Numbered from the stretch's first letter, positions 22,929 through 35,899 are shown. The stretch is DNA of 64,000 bases from Albugo candida (GCA_040437565.1 JBDOQK010000020.1:62001-126000), one strand, 5' to 3'. Program-made: numbers and translations. Notes: generated from the letters alone by a model not told the origin.

Positions 22929-25900
22929 GATTTATCAAACAATCCAGACGACAGCTTCGTCGATAGCTTGATTGACTCTCGTTTCTTTGGTTAACAGTAC
23001 GTGTATTATCTTCATTGAAAACCTGTCCTTCCGAAAATCTAGGAAGAGACCTTGCACCGATATCTATAGAAAGATCTCGGTCCAAATCCTACCCTGATAC
23101 GTTAGAGACGTAACCGGTACCTAATCCATCACGCACTTATTGAGTACAATCGTTCTTCTGAAGTATTCATTTGCAATCAGCAATCAATCAGGCGCGCCTG
23201 CGGTCTTGTTCCACGATCCGACTTCTATTGTACGTAAGTATTTATATAGCGTTCTTTTCTTTTTAAACATTAAAACCAACCTCTGTAGAACATGTATCTG
23301 TCCAGCCTGGAGCTGATGAATACGGAGAGGAAATTGACAAACTGCTTTTCGATACAGCCTATTTTGCTTAGAATAGATAAATACATCCTTGAACCAGAGA
23401 ACTTTGAATCATCGCTACTTCAAATGCATTTTATGGACGTAAACTTGGTGCAGCATGATACTGACCATTTTCTTGAAGCATTCTAGAAAAACGATTGGAT
23501 CTCGTGATAGTGGATAAAAGTCGACGTAGCATCAAGTGATTCCACAAAATTGTCGTCCAACTGGCGATTTTAAATTCAAATCAGTCGACGAGATGAGACA
23601 ATTCTAAAGGTTACTCCCCAGTTTCAGCCAATGAGAGAGCACAAATTGTGATTGAAGAGTTCACCGAAGCGAGTGCATCAGATTCTTCATCTTGAGACTA
23701 TCTCCGTCCTTCTCTCTATTCATTGTTCCATGCAGCGGTAGTATTTGAAACTTGGCAAGTATGTGGGTAAAGTTGAGAACTGAAGTTTGAGATGATTGGA
23801 GTGCGTCGCATTCCTGCTGATGCTTTTGAATGCGTTTTGGTATTGCTTTTTTCGTTTCCTTGATAGCTTCTTAATGGCAGATGATTTGTTTTCAATGATT
23901 TCATTGAGATCATTCTTCTGGTTTGATACTATACCGACTCTTATTCTAGCGGTGTGATCCTGGGGACTTAAGGACAAACGACTCCAAGCCGTTGTATGCA
24001 TACTTGTTATGTGGTTTGTATATATGCTGAAACATATGTGGGCAATCCGGTACTTTTCGTACACCACAATACTGCTTATAAATTCCCGCTTTAATGCTTT
24101 TGAAGGATTTTATTACAACGGAATAATTTGAGTATTGTTTATGTCTTTTGTCAAGCTTACCGCTCTTACTGACTTGCCGAGCACACATCAGTATCGTAGT
24201 ATGCCAATAGGCAGATACAACGCTGTCGAACTGGTAAGAATGTTTCGAGACTCTTAGCAATGCGACATTCTGATTCACACTCAGACAAATGTACGATTTT
24301 GTCTTAGGATACATCTATGGATCAGCAAATCACGATAAAGGATGAAATAAAGCCCAATACCCAGTCAAATTTGCAAAATACGGATCCATCTGAGCAGGTT
24401 TACCTGTATCAGCCAATNNNNNNNNNNNNNNNNNNNNNNNNNNNNNNNNNNNNNNNNNNNNNNNNNNNNNNNNNNNNNNNNNNNNNNNNNNNNNNNNNNN
24501 NNNNNNNNNNNNNNNNNGATTTATCAAACAATCCAGACGACAGCTTCGTCGATAGCTTGATTGACTCTCGTTTCTTTGGTTAACAGTACGTGTATTATCT
24601 TCATTGAAAACCTGTCCTTCCGAAAATCTAGGAAGAGACCTTGCACCGATATCTATAGAAAGATCTCGGTCCAAATCCTACCCTGATACGTTAGAGACGT
24701 AACCGGTACCTAATCCATCACGCACTTATTGAGTACAATCGTTCTTCTGAAGTATTCATTTGCAATCAGCAATCAATCAGGCGCGCCTGCGGTCTTGTTC
24801 CACGATCCGACTTCTATTGTACGTAAGTATTTATATAGCGTTCTTTTCTTTTTAAACATTAAAACCAACCTCTGTAGAACATGTATCTGTCCAGCCTGGA
24901 GCTGATGAATACGGAGAGGAAATTGACAAACTGCTTTTCGATACAGCCTATTTTGCTTAGAATAGATAAATACATCCTTGAACCAGAGAACTTTGAATCA
25001 TCGCTACTTCAAATGCATTTTATGGACGTAAACTTGGTGCAGCATGATACTGACCATTTTCTTGAAGCATTCTAGAAAAACGATTGGATCTCGTGATAGT
25101 GGATAAAAGTCGACGTAGCATCAAGTGATTCCACAAAATTGTCGTCCAACTGGCGATTTTAAATTCAAATCAGTCGACGAGATGAGACAATTCTAAAGGT
25201 TACTCCCCAGTTTCAGCCAATGAGAGAGCACAAATTGTGATTGAAGAGTTCACCGAAGCGAGTGCATCAGATTCTTCATCTTGAGACTATCTCCGTCCTT
25301 CTCTCTATTCATTGTTCCATGCAGCGGTAGTATTTGAAACTTGGCAAGTATGTGGGTAAAGTTGAGAACTGAAGTTTGAGATGATTGGAGTGCGTCGCAT
25401 TCCTGCTGATGCTTTTGAATGCGTTTTGGTATTGCTTTTTTCGTTTCCTTGATAGCTTCTTAATGGCAGATGATTTGTTTTCAATGATTTCATTGAGATC
25501 ATTCTTCTGGTTTGATACTATACCGACTCTTATTCTAGCGGTGTGATCCTGGGGACTTAAGGACAAACGACTCCAAGCCGTTGTATGCATACTTGTTATG
25601 TGGTTTGTATATATGCTGAAACATATGTGGGCAATCCGGTACTTTTCGTACACCACAATACTGCTTATAAATTCCCGCTTTAATGCTTTTGAAGGATTTT
25701 ATTACAACGGAATAATTTGAGTATTGTTTATGTCTTTTGTCAAGCTTACCGCTCTTACTGACTTGCCGAGCACACATCAGTATCGTAGTATGCCAATAGG
25801 CAGATACAACGCTGTCGAACTGGTAAGAATGTTTCGAGACTCTTAGCAATGCGACATTCTGATTCACACTCAGACAAATGTACGATTTTGTCTTAGGATA

Positions 25901-26006
25901 CATCTATGGATCAGCAAATCACGATAAAGGATGAAATAAAGCCCAATACCCAGTCAAATTTGCAAAATACGGATCCATCTGAGCAGGTTTACCTGTATCA
26001 GCCAAT
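22929..26006. repeat. 1489-bp exact direct duplication across a 100-N gap (probable assembly artefact)
   Basis: Bases 22929-24417 recur as 24518-26006 with constant offset 1589, separated by 100 N (24418-24517). The copies are identical as far as I read them. The segment contains a 34-codon protein-like stretch (KKLSSTLIRLRRDL, then DDSFVDSLIDSRFFG) near 22899-22994 and part of the dispersed repeat family. No complete gene is seen. Confidence 0.9.
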
Positions 26007-26235
26007 TGCTCGTGACAAGAATTGAAAAACTTTGGAGACTTTACACTGCCTTGAGGTTTAGAACAGACAAATACATACAAAAGCGAATAGATTATATAAG
26101 GTACAAGAAAAAGTCGAGTAGCACATAGATCGTAGACACCATCACTGATCTGAACTGCTTTGCTAGAGTAGGTGATGACCAGCCTTGGAAAGTTGCATTC
26201 AATTGTGGCAAATTTTTCATGCACATTATGACTTG
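25684..26235. repeat. Dispersed repeat family, copy 2
   Basis: Aligns by eye in the same orientation with 18590-19060: CAACGGAATAATTTGAGTA, CTGACTTGCC, ACATCAGTATCGTA, then GACTTTACACTGCCTTGAGG and AAGTCGAGTAGCAC with GACACCATCACTGATCTGAA. Its first part is also present at 24095-24417 because of the contig-end duplication. Confidence 0.5.
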
Positions 26236-29108
26236 ACTGCATTATAGAAGCCGTTAGTCCCCTCTCATGGTTGGATGAAGTTGATCTGATTTTAGCAAGT
26301 AGGTATTGATATACGCCCTAATCTCCTCACAGGACGGAAGCCGTGACGCCTTCACCCCTTTTCATTGCAGAAGGCTGATTAAAATCGAGACCTGTAATTA
26401 CTGTAGACATAGAAGCCCAAGTCCCTTCGCCTTGTTGAAACTGATGTCATCTCCTCGTCCCTACTACAAATCTCCCAGATATACTCATTTTCAGTTCGGA
26501 GTGACTGAAGAGACTCATAGTAGTAAGAATCTTTTTTCGAAAGCAAGTCTATCATTCTGGCTTCACCACAACAAACAGCGAACTCAGGATTCGCCTGCAA
26601 GCCGACATTTTTTTGGAATTTGACTGCGGCGTCTAGTCTCTTTCAACGTTACCCTTCCGCACTCCCTGCATCATGATTCCCGAACGATTTGTCCCTATTT
26701 ATATCGAGACGGGTGGTTTGCAAATGTGTGCTTCTACGTTGACTTTTTCGAAGATAGGGACTTCTGTTATAAGAGAAGCTATGCACAATCCGTCAAAGAG
26801 AAAAAAACGCAAACCTATTATCGACAAAACTTCGATCACCAATTATACTGCAACAACACTGTTACTATGCATCTTCATTATGTTCCGAATGCCCCGATAT
26901 TCGATTCTTTGCGTGAAGATCGAAGTTTTGGTGCTGCTGAAATCAATTTGCACTGGATGCTGGTGCCAAACTCTGAAAAGTATTTTTTTTCTTACTGTTG
27001 TTGGTAAGAGAGCTAGAGTTGGGGTCTTCCTTCTTTCTAAGCCCAATTTAGTTGTAGGATCAGCACTTGTGAAATACTCTATATGATGACTTCAAACATG
27101 ACTTCTAGCTTGATATTCAATGTCGGAAGCAGTACTAATACAGACTAGAACATTACCACATCTTGATCATGAAACGATGTTTCAAGAAAGTCCCAAAGTA
27201 GATATCTTGATGGTTAAAGCAGTTGTAGAGCTGTAAGTTTGGATCGCCCTGGATCGTTTGCACGGCTTAGAATGGAATTCTTCACACGTAAATTGCTTTT
27301 TTTTAGGCCAGCGAAGCGAACGAATACACCGTTTCGTTCCAANNNNNNNNNNNNNNNNNNNNNNNNNNNNNNNNNNNNNNNNNNNNNNNNNNNNNNNNNN
27401 NNNNNNNNNNNNNNNNNNNNNNNNNNNNNNNNNNNNNNNNNNAGCAGTACTAATACAGACTAGAACATTACCACATCTTGATCATGAAACGATGTTTCAA
27501 GAAAGTCCCAAAGTAGATATCTTGATGGTTAAAGCAGTTGTAGAGCTGTAAGTTTGGATCGCCCTGGATCGTTTGCACGGCTTAGAATGGAATTCTTCAC
27601 ACGTAAATTGCTTTTTTTTAGGCCAGCGAAGCGAACGAATACACCGTTTCGTTCCAACGCAACATGCCATTGGGGTATTATTTGCCTAGCATCCTGCTAT
27701 TTCCATGAATTAGAGTAGACACAGGAGCAGTCTTAACTACCTGCTGAAGCATAATAACCGGAGCTGCACCGTCCATTTCTGACGCGTGTACCTTGCAGCA
27801 CCTTGCGCAGAATTTTCCAAAATTTCTTTTGAAAGTAAATGATTACTTGCATAAGTGACAAAAGATATTTGTTACACGCTCATAGACAGAGAATACTGAC
27901 TCAGATTCACCCGGTAGAGGCAACTTCTATATGAAATCATTACAACGATTTGATTATTTGTATGAAGCGTACATTTGTGTAGGCAAGAAATGCAAAAAAA
28001 TAGAGTTAGGAGCAAGATATATCAATCAATCCCCCACGTTTGAATAATTTGACACAGCATATCCTTTTACCGACTTATCCTGCTGAATTATGCGCCAGGT
28101 ACCAATAAGGTCATCGCCGCGATATGATATTGCCGAAGAAGGAGCCGTTCACCTTCATACATATTGTCCAGTGACTGACATCAATATTTTTTCAAGTTCT
28201 AGCGAGAATCACGTGGAGCAAGATTGAAGTCTGGCGTCTATCAAAAGTCGAAGATAGTTGAGTGATCTCAATAGTGAGGAAGTGAAATTTAACATCTTAC
28301 TGAAATGATCACCTCTTAAGCGAAATCAAACTTTACATTGGTATTGTTTTGCTCTACCTTTAAATTGCACATGATGTCAGGCATTAGCTCTTATTGTAGT
28401 AGCAGCTAAAATATGTAATCGTGGAAACTGTCCACATTAGTCTGCCTCGTAGCAGCTAAGAAAAGTGACGATTAAATCTGTGTGACGATAGAATACAGCC
28501 ACGAAAAGGATCCAGCACATACATGTATGTGATGTGAATGCTTCCACTTTCATCCACAACAAATCCTTCCGCACTGATTTGAATCCGGTTGGAAACAGAG
28601 AAAAAAGAAAAGGTATCGTTTCATGTCTTCGTCAACAAGATGTTGGGCAAAGGTTTCTTTTCAAGTTCATGGCCTAGAAGAATACTTTTCCTCTTAACAC
28701 ATCCATCTAAAAAAAAAACACTGGGATAAGATACAGTCGTGCTGGAAATTTACACAACGTAGCTTCAAATAGATCGGAGCATTACAATCGATAATCTGAA
28801 TGTGCTAAAACGCAATCCTTCTACAAGGAACAACCAGTAATAAGCTGCTTCTTGTCATCCAATTACAGAAATGTTGAGAACATTCTTGGCATGGTAGTTA
28901 TATTTCATCAATTATTTCGGAAGTCGTTCGCCAAAACGTATTCTGTGATATCGACACATAAGAAAGCGGATTAATTGATCTGGTTTATTCGGCAATTAGT
29001 CCCTGCTTGGACTGTCTTATATATGATCTAGGTCAGAATATGATCTACATGATCGTACAATCATCACAGTTAGAGAGAAAAGCCATTGAGGATACACCGG
29101 CGTAAGCG
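26007..29108. other. Mostly non-coding; one open frame of unknown meaning
   Basis: A plus-strand frame is open from 26624 to 27007 (127 codons) and reads like protein (YRDGWFANVCFYVDFFEDRD, HYVPNAPIFDSLREDRSFG), but the first in-frame ATG is late, so it would need an upstream exon that I cannot find. From 27658 to 29108 I see nothing. Confidence 0.35.
27128..27657. repeat. 215-bp exact direct duplication across a 100-N gap (probable assembly artefact)
   Basis: Bases 27128-27342 recur as 27443-27657 (offset 315) with 100 N between (27343-27442). No gene lies in the repeat. Confidence 0.9.
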
Positions 29109-29281
29109 ATGACGAAATTCGTTCTTTCGGGTCTTTTGGTGTTGTGCAGTGCTGGTATGTGAGATTTAATGTAACATCTCAAATCAATAAGAAGACTTAT
29201 CCCATAGCTAGACAATGATTAGTTTCGAAGACTAGAAACTTTGTCGGATTTTGTATCGATTTCGACAAAAAGCGTTCATGA
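29109..29281 (+). CDS. Possible short secreted peptide, two exons
   Basis: Exon 1 (29109-29154) encodes a textbook signal peptide (MTKFVLSGLLVLCSA) that stops at a strong GTATGTGAG donor. Joining to the acceptor ending at 29222 (68-nt intron) gives 19 further residues (VSKTRNFVGFCIDFDKKRS) and a stop at 29279-29281. Total 34 residues. The signal-peptide exon is convincing; the choice of acceptor is inference, and other acceptors give immediate stops. It may be a decayed secreted-protein gene. Confidence 0.3.
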
Positions 29282-30741
29282 TCTCCGATAAATAACATAT
29301 CTTCTACTTGATGAGGCCTTTTCTGACTCAGATTCGCGCTGCAAATGAGTTAGATCAAGCGGTAGTTGTAGCAAAATAGCCACGCAAGTGTAGAGCATAT
29401 TTCTAAACTTGGGTGTCGCAGCAGCGCGTTATCGCTTGTGTATGATCATGAAAATAAGTCGATCAATAATACAAGTAGATTATCGAGATTAGTAAATGAA
29501 ATTTTTATCCCTGTCACTAAATTATATCGCTAGGCTGATTCTGCTGAATTATAACACTGAGCGATTCTGATACACCATTTACAATTCCATTAGACACCTG
29601 ACTAGAAGACTTAGAGTTGCTAACTCGTTTGGTTTCTCTCACATCAACACGTCAGTTTCAAAGGAAGAGATCTATAAGCTGCATCTCAGCTTCGATTAGG
29701 TCAGTTACCGTCTCATGTGCGAAGTCGAAGACTGGGACCTTCTAGGTGTCTTACAACCATTTATGCGGTAAATGTAGTAGTGGCCAAGTCCAACCTATGA
29801 AGCATTACAGTCTGATCGAATCACCGACCCAAGCAACTATTCAATTAATGAAATTGAAAACGTGATAAGCTTCAAGAAGCACAACTAACATAAGTTTGTG
29901 TGATTTATAATTGTGATGAATATTTCCTAGACACACTGGTCTCCGAATTTGCTTACTAATGACGATTAAGCAATGTAAACATAGTGTGATCACAATGGCA
30001 AGATGCTTGCTGTGATCGAGTATACATGCGCGTGCCCAATTCTGCGCTCTTGAGGGTATTTATTTTGATACAGAATATCAATAATATCATCATTTTATTC
30101 GGGAGAGATCGAAATCAAGCAAGAGAAATGCAAGCCAAATGAACGTACGATTCGCTCTAATCATGCAACTGATACTCCCCTATCCGTGATGACTTGATTG
30201 GATATTTGCAAAAAATTGCTGGAATGCCAGCGCAGTTTCCATTACTAACGTGGGTTCGTGTGCTTCACCAACTATATTGCTTGATAACTTCAATAGTACG
30301 AATTAAACTCAGTTGATGGCAAGCTACCTATTTCGAAGATAATGAGATGTACGACCGTGGGGACCTCATTGATCGGTGCTCATTTCACAGTTCGTCGATT
30401 GTATTCACTTGCTCCAACGCTTTCGATTGTCCTGATGTTCAACAGATTACCATAGGTACCCAATTCTAATACTGTCGTTGACCAAGTCTCCAACATGCAT
30501 TGGTGATCACGATTATTGCTGACATGTCCCTTTGTGCTATATATGTAATCTTACTATGCCCCTGTGGTGCTCCTTCAGCTCTACTCTGACATGACAATCT
30601 TCGACCATTGTAAATTTCGCTTACCACCTCAACATCCATTTCTCAATAGCCGAGATTATCTAGTGGTCGACATTACTCGCTGGTCGAGCAATCGTTGTTT
30701 TCTCCGATTGATTGGTTGGAATTATCTACTTGATTCGTGAT
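29282..30741. other. Intergenic, no supported feature
   Basis: Many stops in all frames and no recognisable motif. This marks the transition from the repeat-rich left part of the window to the host gene block. Confidence 0.5.
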
Positions 30742-33279
30742 ATGGTCGACTCGGTTGATGCAACGATTCTATCCGAGTCCTTCACTATTTTACAACGTAC
30801 AAAGCATCTTCCTGTTCTTTGTTCGAGCACCAATCCCGAAAGCGCTATTTGCTCGTATCTGACATTTCCCCATAACGCTACCAACGCTTCTAATGCTTCA
30901 AGCGTACAGTGGATGGCTCGCGATCTTACTCTCAGTGTGAGAGCCACATCCGAATCGGTCGATAGACGCATCGGATTGCACAAAAACCTCCGTAGACTCG
31001 CTGCAGAATGCGTCGACGTTTACTTCCGTCTTCGTGTATCAGGAGAATGTAATCAAAATACAAGCACAACTTCACTGCATCATAAACAGCTTAGCCGAGC
31101 ATATTGCCAAGCAATCGCTCGCTGTATCGATGCTTATGAGTCAAGAGATGCGCTATTATATGAAGATCCTGAAGAAGACTTTATCGATTATTTGAAAGTC
31201 ACACTCGCGCTTTGGCACTTGTGTGAGATCATTTTTCTTCGAAACGTTTCTATTCCCCGNNNNNNNNNNNNNNNNNNNNNNNNNNNNNNNNNNNNNNNNN
31301 NNNNNNNNNNNNNNNNNNNNNNNNNNNNNNNNNNNNNNNNNNNNNNNNNNNNNNNNNNNATCGGATTGCACAAAAACCTCCGTAGACTCGCTGCAGAATG
31401 CGTCGACGTTTACTTCCGTCTTCGTGTATCAGGAGAATGTAATCAAAATACAAGCACAACTTCACTGCATCATAAACAGCTTAGCCGAGCATATTGCCAA
31501 GCAATCGCTCGCTGTATCGATGCTTATGAGTCAAGAGATGCGCTATTATATGAAGATCCTGAAGAAGACTTTATCGATTATTTGAAAGTCACACTCGCGC
31601 TTTGGCACTTGTGTGAGATCATTTTTCTTCGAAACGTTTCTATTCCCCGAGATGATCCCATCATCGCGTATCAAGTAGCACATTGGCTTCAGGAACATTA
31701 TATAGCGGGTAAAAAACAGAAACTTGCAAGGAAGAGTTTACATTATCTCAAATCGCATGAATTTGGTGGAATTCCGGTAGAGAATGATCCCGAATACTGG
31801 AAAACAGTCGTTGGATTCGTGTTGCTTGGACAAGGACACCATGCGTGGCAGATTTTGGCTCATCATTCCTCCTATCATGCTGCAAAGATGCGCAAAATTG
31901 CATTGAGCTCGGATACTGGCATTCAGCACACATTTGGCTCCATCCAACGACTGCTGATATCCATTCCCGTCAGCACGTTTCAACAAGACAGTAGCGATGA
32001 TAACAATTATGGTTGGAATGCATGGCACAATGCGTGCCTCGAACTCTATCACACCGATTCGTGGATTCAAAATGACGAAAATCTTTCTACTGTGCTAAGA
32101 ATTATGATGGGAGATACGGAAATCCTACAGCTTCATGCGGAGACGTGGTATGAGCTGATGCTAGCGCGCTTGTGCTTTGAAGAGCCTAAACATATCGCCA
32201 ACCGTTTGGAATTTCTAATGGCTAATTCTATCGACAAATTCCAGCACCAAATGACCCCATTCGATTACATTATCGTCGCAATTTTACAAAGTGATGTAAA
32301 AACAGCTTTAAAAGGCATTGGCGCCTTAGGGATCCATTTTTTCTCTGCCCATTTGACTGATCTTTTGACTGAAGCCAATGTCATCTCCAATCAGAATTTA
32401 GGCGACCCAGTAGATGCTTCATTACGGGAGTATTACGTCGTCAACTATGCAATGGAGCTAAATATTGTCCAAGGAATGTGGCAGCTAGCTGCACGATACT
32501 TTGGGACTTGTGTGCGATATGGAGCCTGTGCTATTCAATCCATCATTCATTTTGAGTCTGTGGATAGTGAGAGAAAAGTTCAGCAACTTATGCTCCTCAT
32601 CGGTGATCCATCCACGGACGCTCACACAGAAAAGATCCAAAATCAATGGAGGAAAGCGTTGAGTCAAAGACGCGCTCAAACGTGTTTCAAGTCCAAAAAA
32701 TACGGATGCGCGCTGTATTGGATGCTAACAAGTGAGCAATACGATGCTGTCGACACGTACTGCGAAAAGTTTTTGGATGAATGCGAAAATGCCAATTGCA
32801 TGACACCGCTTCTCGACGCATTAGAGTTTCTTCGTCCTCAGACAAAATTCCGAAAAACGAGAAAACTTGAATGGCTGATTGAGTATCGGGATTTCTATCT
32901 GGTGCTCCAAGATATCGATGCATTGAGTCGACAGATGCAGGACGCTCCTCATACAGCCGCAAATTTGAATGCTACACTCAAAGTCGTACTCGCACGCGCT
33001 GCAGCACAAGTACACAAATTGCTCAATAGTACATCTGATGTCAAGCGGCTTCGAGTTCCATTATTGACCAACGTCGAAAACTTATTGGACGCGGGCCAAC
33101 TGACATTCACATCGCAACAATTATTTGCTGTGATGAAATATTTGAATGAATTGGAATGGGCTTTTGTTGGCACGGAAAAGGGGAATGTGCAAGAGCTTTC
33201 AAACAAAATTCGATCGCTTTTACCGATTCAGTTGACCAATGCGATCATTTTCGAGACAAAAAGCAGAGCCATCGCATAG
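30742..33279 (+). CDS. NUP85: Nucleoporin Nup85-like (Nup107-160/Y-complex), contains an assembly duplication
   Basis: Single-exon frame. The ATG at 30742 (MVDSVDATIL) is chosen because upstream in-frame codons contain no ATG. The protein is almost entirely helical. It matches the Nup85 family by its landmark order: YWKTVVGFVLLGQGHHAWQIL followed by a helix ending LLISIPV, then ILQLHAETWYELMLARLCF with EEP, then CALYWMLTSEQYDAVD and a C-terminal ALEFLRP/EYRDFYLVLQ segment. Nup85 binds Seh1 and links the Y-complex that builds the nuclear pore scaffold. As assembled it has 845 residues, but bases 30970-31259 are repeated after a 100-N gap; removing 390 bases gives about 715 residues, within the usual size range. 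Its stop lies 35 bp from the convergent ferric reductase gene. Confidence 0.82.
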   Translation: MVDSVDATILSESFTILQRTKHLPVLCSSTNPESAICSYLTFPHNATNASNASSVQWMARDLTLSVRATSESVDRRIGLHKNLRRLAAECVDVYFRLRVSGECNQNTSTTSLHHKQLSRAYCQAIARCIDAYESRDALLYEDPEEDFIDYLKVTLALWHLCEIIFLRNVSIPXXXXXXXXXXXXXXXXXXXXXXXXXXXXXXXXXXIGLHKNLRRLAAECVDVYFRLRVSGECNQNTSTTSLHHKQLSRAYCQAIARCIDAYESRDALLYEDPEEDFIDYLKVTLALWHLCEIIFLRNVSIPRDDPIIAYQVAHWLQEHYIAGKKQKLARKSLHYLKSHEFGGIPVENDPEYWKTVVGFVLLGQGHHAWQILAHHSSYHAAKMRKIALSSDTGIQHTFGSIQRLLISIPVSTFQQDSSDDNNYGWNAWHNACLELYHTDSWIQNDENLSTVLRIMMGDTEILQLHAETWYELMLARLCFEEPKHIANRLEFLMANSIDKFQHQMTPFDYIIVAILQSDVKTALKGIGALGIHFFSAHLTDLLTEANVISNQNLGDPVDASLREYYVVNYAMELNIVQGMWQLAARYFGTCVRYGACAIQSIIHFESVDSERKVQQLMLLIGDPSTDAHTEKIQNQWRKALSQRRAQTCFKSKKYGCALYWMLTSEQYDAVDTYCEKFLDECENANCMTPLLDALEFLRPQTKFRKTRKLEWLIEYRDFYLVLQDIDALSRQMQDAPHTAANLNATLKVVLARAAAQVHKLLNSTSDVKRLRVPLLTNVENLLDAGQLTFTSQQLFAVMKYLNELEWAFVGTEKGNVQELSNKIRSLLPIQLTNAIIFETKSRAIA
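30970..31649. repeat. 290-bp exact direct duplication inside the Nup85 gene across a 100-N gap
   Basis: Bases 30970-31259 recur as 31360-31649 (offset 390, a multiple of three, so the frame stays open). The repeated protein block includes IGLHKNLRRLAAECVDVYF. Such a repeat is not part of the Nup85 fold and is best read as overlapping contig ends. Confidence 0.92.
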
Positions 33280-33314
33280 GAACATCCGTAATGTTTGCAT
33301 GTTATTGATAGTGC

Positions 33315-35630
33315 TTACACGGCAAAAGACTTGACGTGATAACGAATCGGAAGTGTAGATGGTGTTGATGATAGCACATCTTGATAAAATCCCTCAGGTC
33401 CGCATATATATGCATCAAGAACATCGTCTTTATCATATGTTTCCATTTGGGACTGAATCTGCCGCATAATTGATGGCCACTGCGGTCGACCATACGTGAC
33501 TTCCATCGTTCTGGTGGCATCGGCCATAAAGAGTGTTGAGAGACCTTTAGTCGGTGAAATACTGACTTCACCATTCGGGAAAAATGGCATTAGACTTCCG
33601 GCGATCAATGCACCGAGTGCACTGAGCAGCACCACAAGTTGCTTTATCCACCACGCATCAAAGTCGATAGTGTACACAATGCCAACTGCGAGCATGCTGA
33701 GGAGTGACATACTCGAAAACACCATAAGACGATAACGAGATGAGATTAGTATTCTCGGAAATGTGATGCTTCTAGTTGTTTGTGTAAATGGCGTAATGTG
33801 TACTATCTTGCTTGATTCTCGTCGGGTGCAATGAATATGAATGTCAATATTCCAAAGTGTCGACGATTTTATCTTTCTAAGCAGCGCGTTGTACTGTTCT
33901 AATAAATTAAGATCCCGGCTTGTCCATACAATAAAAATAGACTCTGGGAAATTGTCACGTGCTTTTCTGTCAACGAGCCATTCCAATTCTCTAAGAAAGC
34001 TCAGAAACGGCACCATTCCTGTGCCGCCTGCGAGAAATATCATATGAGGATGCATCTAAATCACGTGCATAAAAAATCAGTCAATTTCATGTGTCCGATT
34101 AGTGATGATCATACCTCGATTTCAGAGCCATAAAATCCATCTACAGCAACTGAACTCAGCATCCCGGTCTTTGCCAGTCGCATTAGTTCCATCGTGAAGT
34201 ATCCATGAACACTCATAGTGAGTTCTATAGTTTCGTTTTCAGATTCCAAAGAACAAGAAGCGATAGAGAATGGATGCCAATTGTTCTGAATACTAGCCAC
34301 TCGAATATAAACGTGCTGGCCGGATTTGTATTGTCCATTTTCACGATTGTAATGGAGGATGAGACTCATTGTCGAATTGGAAAGAATTTTGCATGCGACT
34401 ACATCACAATTTCCACGGCGTACAAATGAAATGGATCTATAAAACACATATAATGTTCCTGCGGGTGCGAGCCAAAACGTTGCTGGTCGATAGTGCAAGC
34501 AAATGAACAAGATCAGCGCTGCATTCATCGCATGTATGAACACAAATCGCCGGAAGTAACGACGGCGTATGACTTGACGTGATCCCGTCGCAATAACAAG
34601 AAAAAGTATCAGTGCAACTAAGCCGAAAAAATTCCTCAACGTTTGATATTGGCTTTTTGCTGAGCAATTCTGACAAGGAAACAGCTTTGATACTAATTCC
34701 TGTTGATGGACCCATACGGCCGAATACACAAACGAATGCAAGCTCGCAAAGACTACAAATGTGTTCCCACACCAAATGTGGTACCGACTTGCTTTTTGAG
34801 CAGAAATGCCCAAAAGCTTATGGAAAAAGGATTCACGAGAGACCAATGCTATACAGAAAATCTCAACAAGGGAATAAGACCACATACACAAATGCAATGA
34901 AGAGTAAGCGTACCATTGTGTAGAGTGCATTGCTTCCGAACGCTCGAGCAGAACATTTCAGAATTCCGGATTTTTCTAATTTTCCATTTATGTGATCTGA
35001 CCAAAGTATTCCAACATAACAATTGATATGGATGGCCACCATAAGACACGCAACCAGCCAATCTTTTGTATCCCAATGGGAGAAAGTGGGCATATTGATA
35101 ATTTTTCGGAGCTTTGGAGCATTTTGGAAATAGTTGGTGACACGTGAAACTATTTGGGGCACAATTGGATTCGGTACATAGTCAGTGCGTGATGACTGAT
35201 ATAATCGTTGCCAATAGAAGACGATTCCACAGAGTACGAATGGGACCCACAAGGCGAAGAAAACGATGATTGAATCTAGTGCGCTGTCTTGTGGCGAAAA
35301 AACGGTTTTAATAAGGAAAGCGAATAGATGATAACACCAAAACCATCGGATATAGAGAAAAAATCCAAAAAAGATTGTAAGTAAGGTGGTCAAACACGTG
35401 TCGGGTGAAAATTTCCGTAAAATTGGAAATATACATCGTTGTAACGTATCAGAAATTTGTGTGGGACGTTTACGTCTCCAGTTGTTATCTATCAAGTCAT
35501 TTGAATGGGTCGAAACTAAGAGAGTGTCAGAAACCGAGACAACAACGTCATCTTGGACATTTTGTGATACAGATATATAGTCTGCATCAGTGCAATTTGC
35601 TCTTCCTCCATCACGCTTTCGTTTTTCCAT
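33315..35630 (-). CDS. Ferric reductase / NADPH oxidase-type flavocytochrome, FRO-like
   Basis: Three exons, 35630-34914, 34861-34115 and 34055-33315, with introns of 52 and 59 nt; 734 residues. The family moves electrons from NADPH through FAD and two hemes across a membrane to ferric chelates or oxygen. N-terminal membrane segments start near residue 85. The heme-binding His pairs are visible: YHIW...SLHS and FIHAMNAALILFICLH. The FAD motif is NWHPFSI, the NADPH site is FLAGGTGMVPF, and the C-terminal motif is YICGPEGFYQDV. Two extra hydrophobic helices (SLLSMLAVGIVYTI and LVVLLSALGALIAGSLMPFF) lie inside the NADPH domain, as in plant FRO ferric-chelate reductases and unlike NOX enzymes. 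No EF-hands are seen. The ATG at 35630 faces the divergent PX gene. Substrate not determinable from sequence. Confidence 0.92.
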
Positions 35631-35899
35631 ATCGATCTGTTGGTTATATTGGCTATAAATACAGTTCGGCTGTGAAACTTAAACTGTATAACGTAATGCA
35701 TAGAGAAGCATAGACCCCGAGCAGCTGCCTTTTACCAATTACGGTACAATAATTTCAAACATTCCTGTCTCTACTGCTATACGCTCTTACAGCTAGCGAT
35801 CTGAAAAAGGCGTCTTACAGAATCAAACCGTCTCGAACTCGAAGTCTTGGCTATATCTATAAACACGTGTCATCGGTCTCTTCAACTTCACGATTTGAT

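Noticed and set aside
26379-26600. Minus-strand frame with a CC-G motif reminiscent of Helitron proteins
   Set aside because: It has no ATG, no neighbouring helicase motifs and no Helitron ends. Likely chance.
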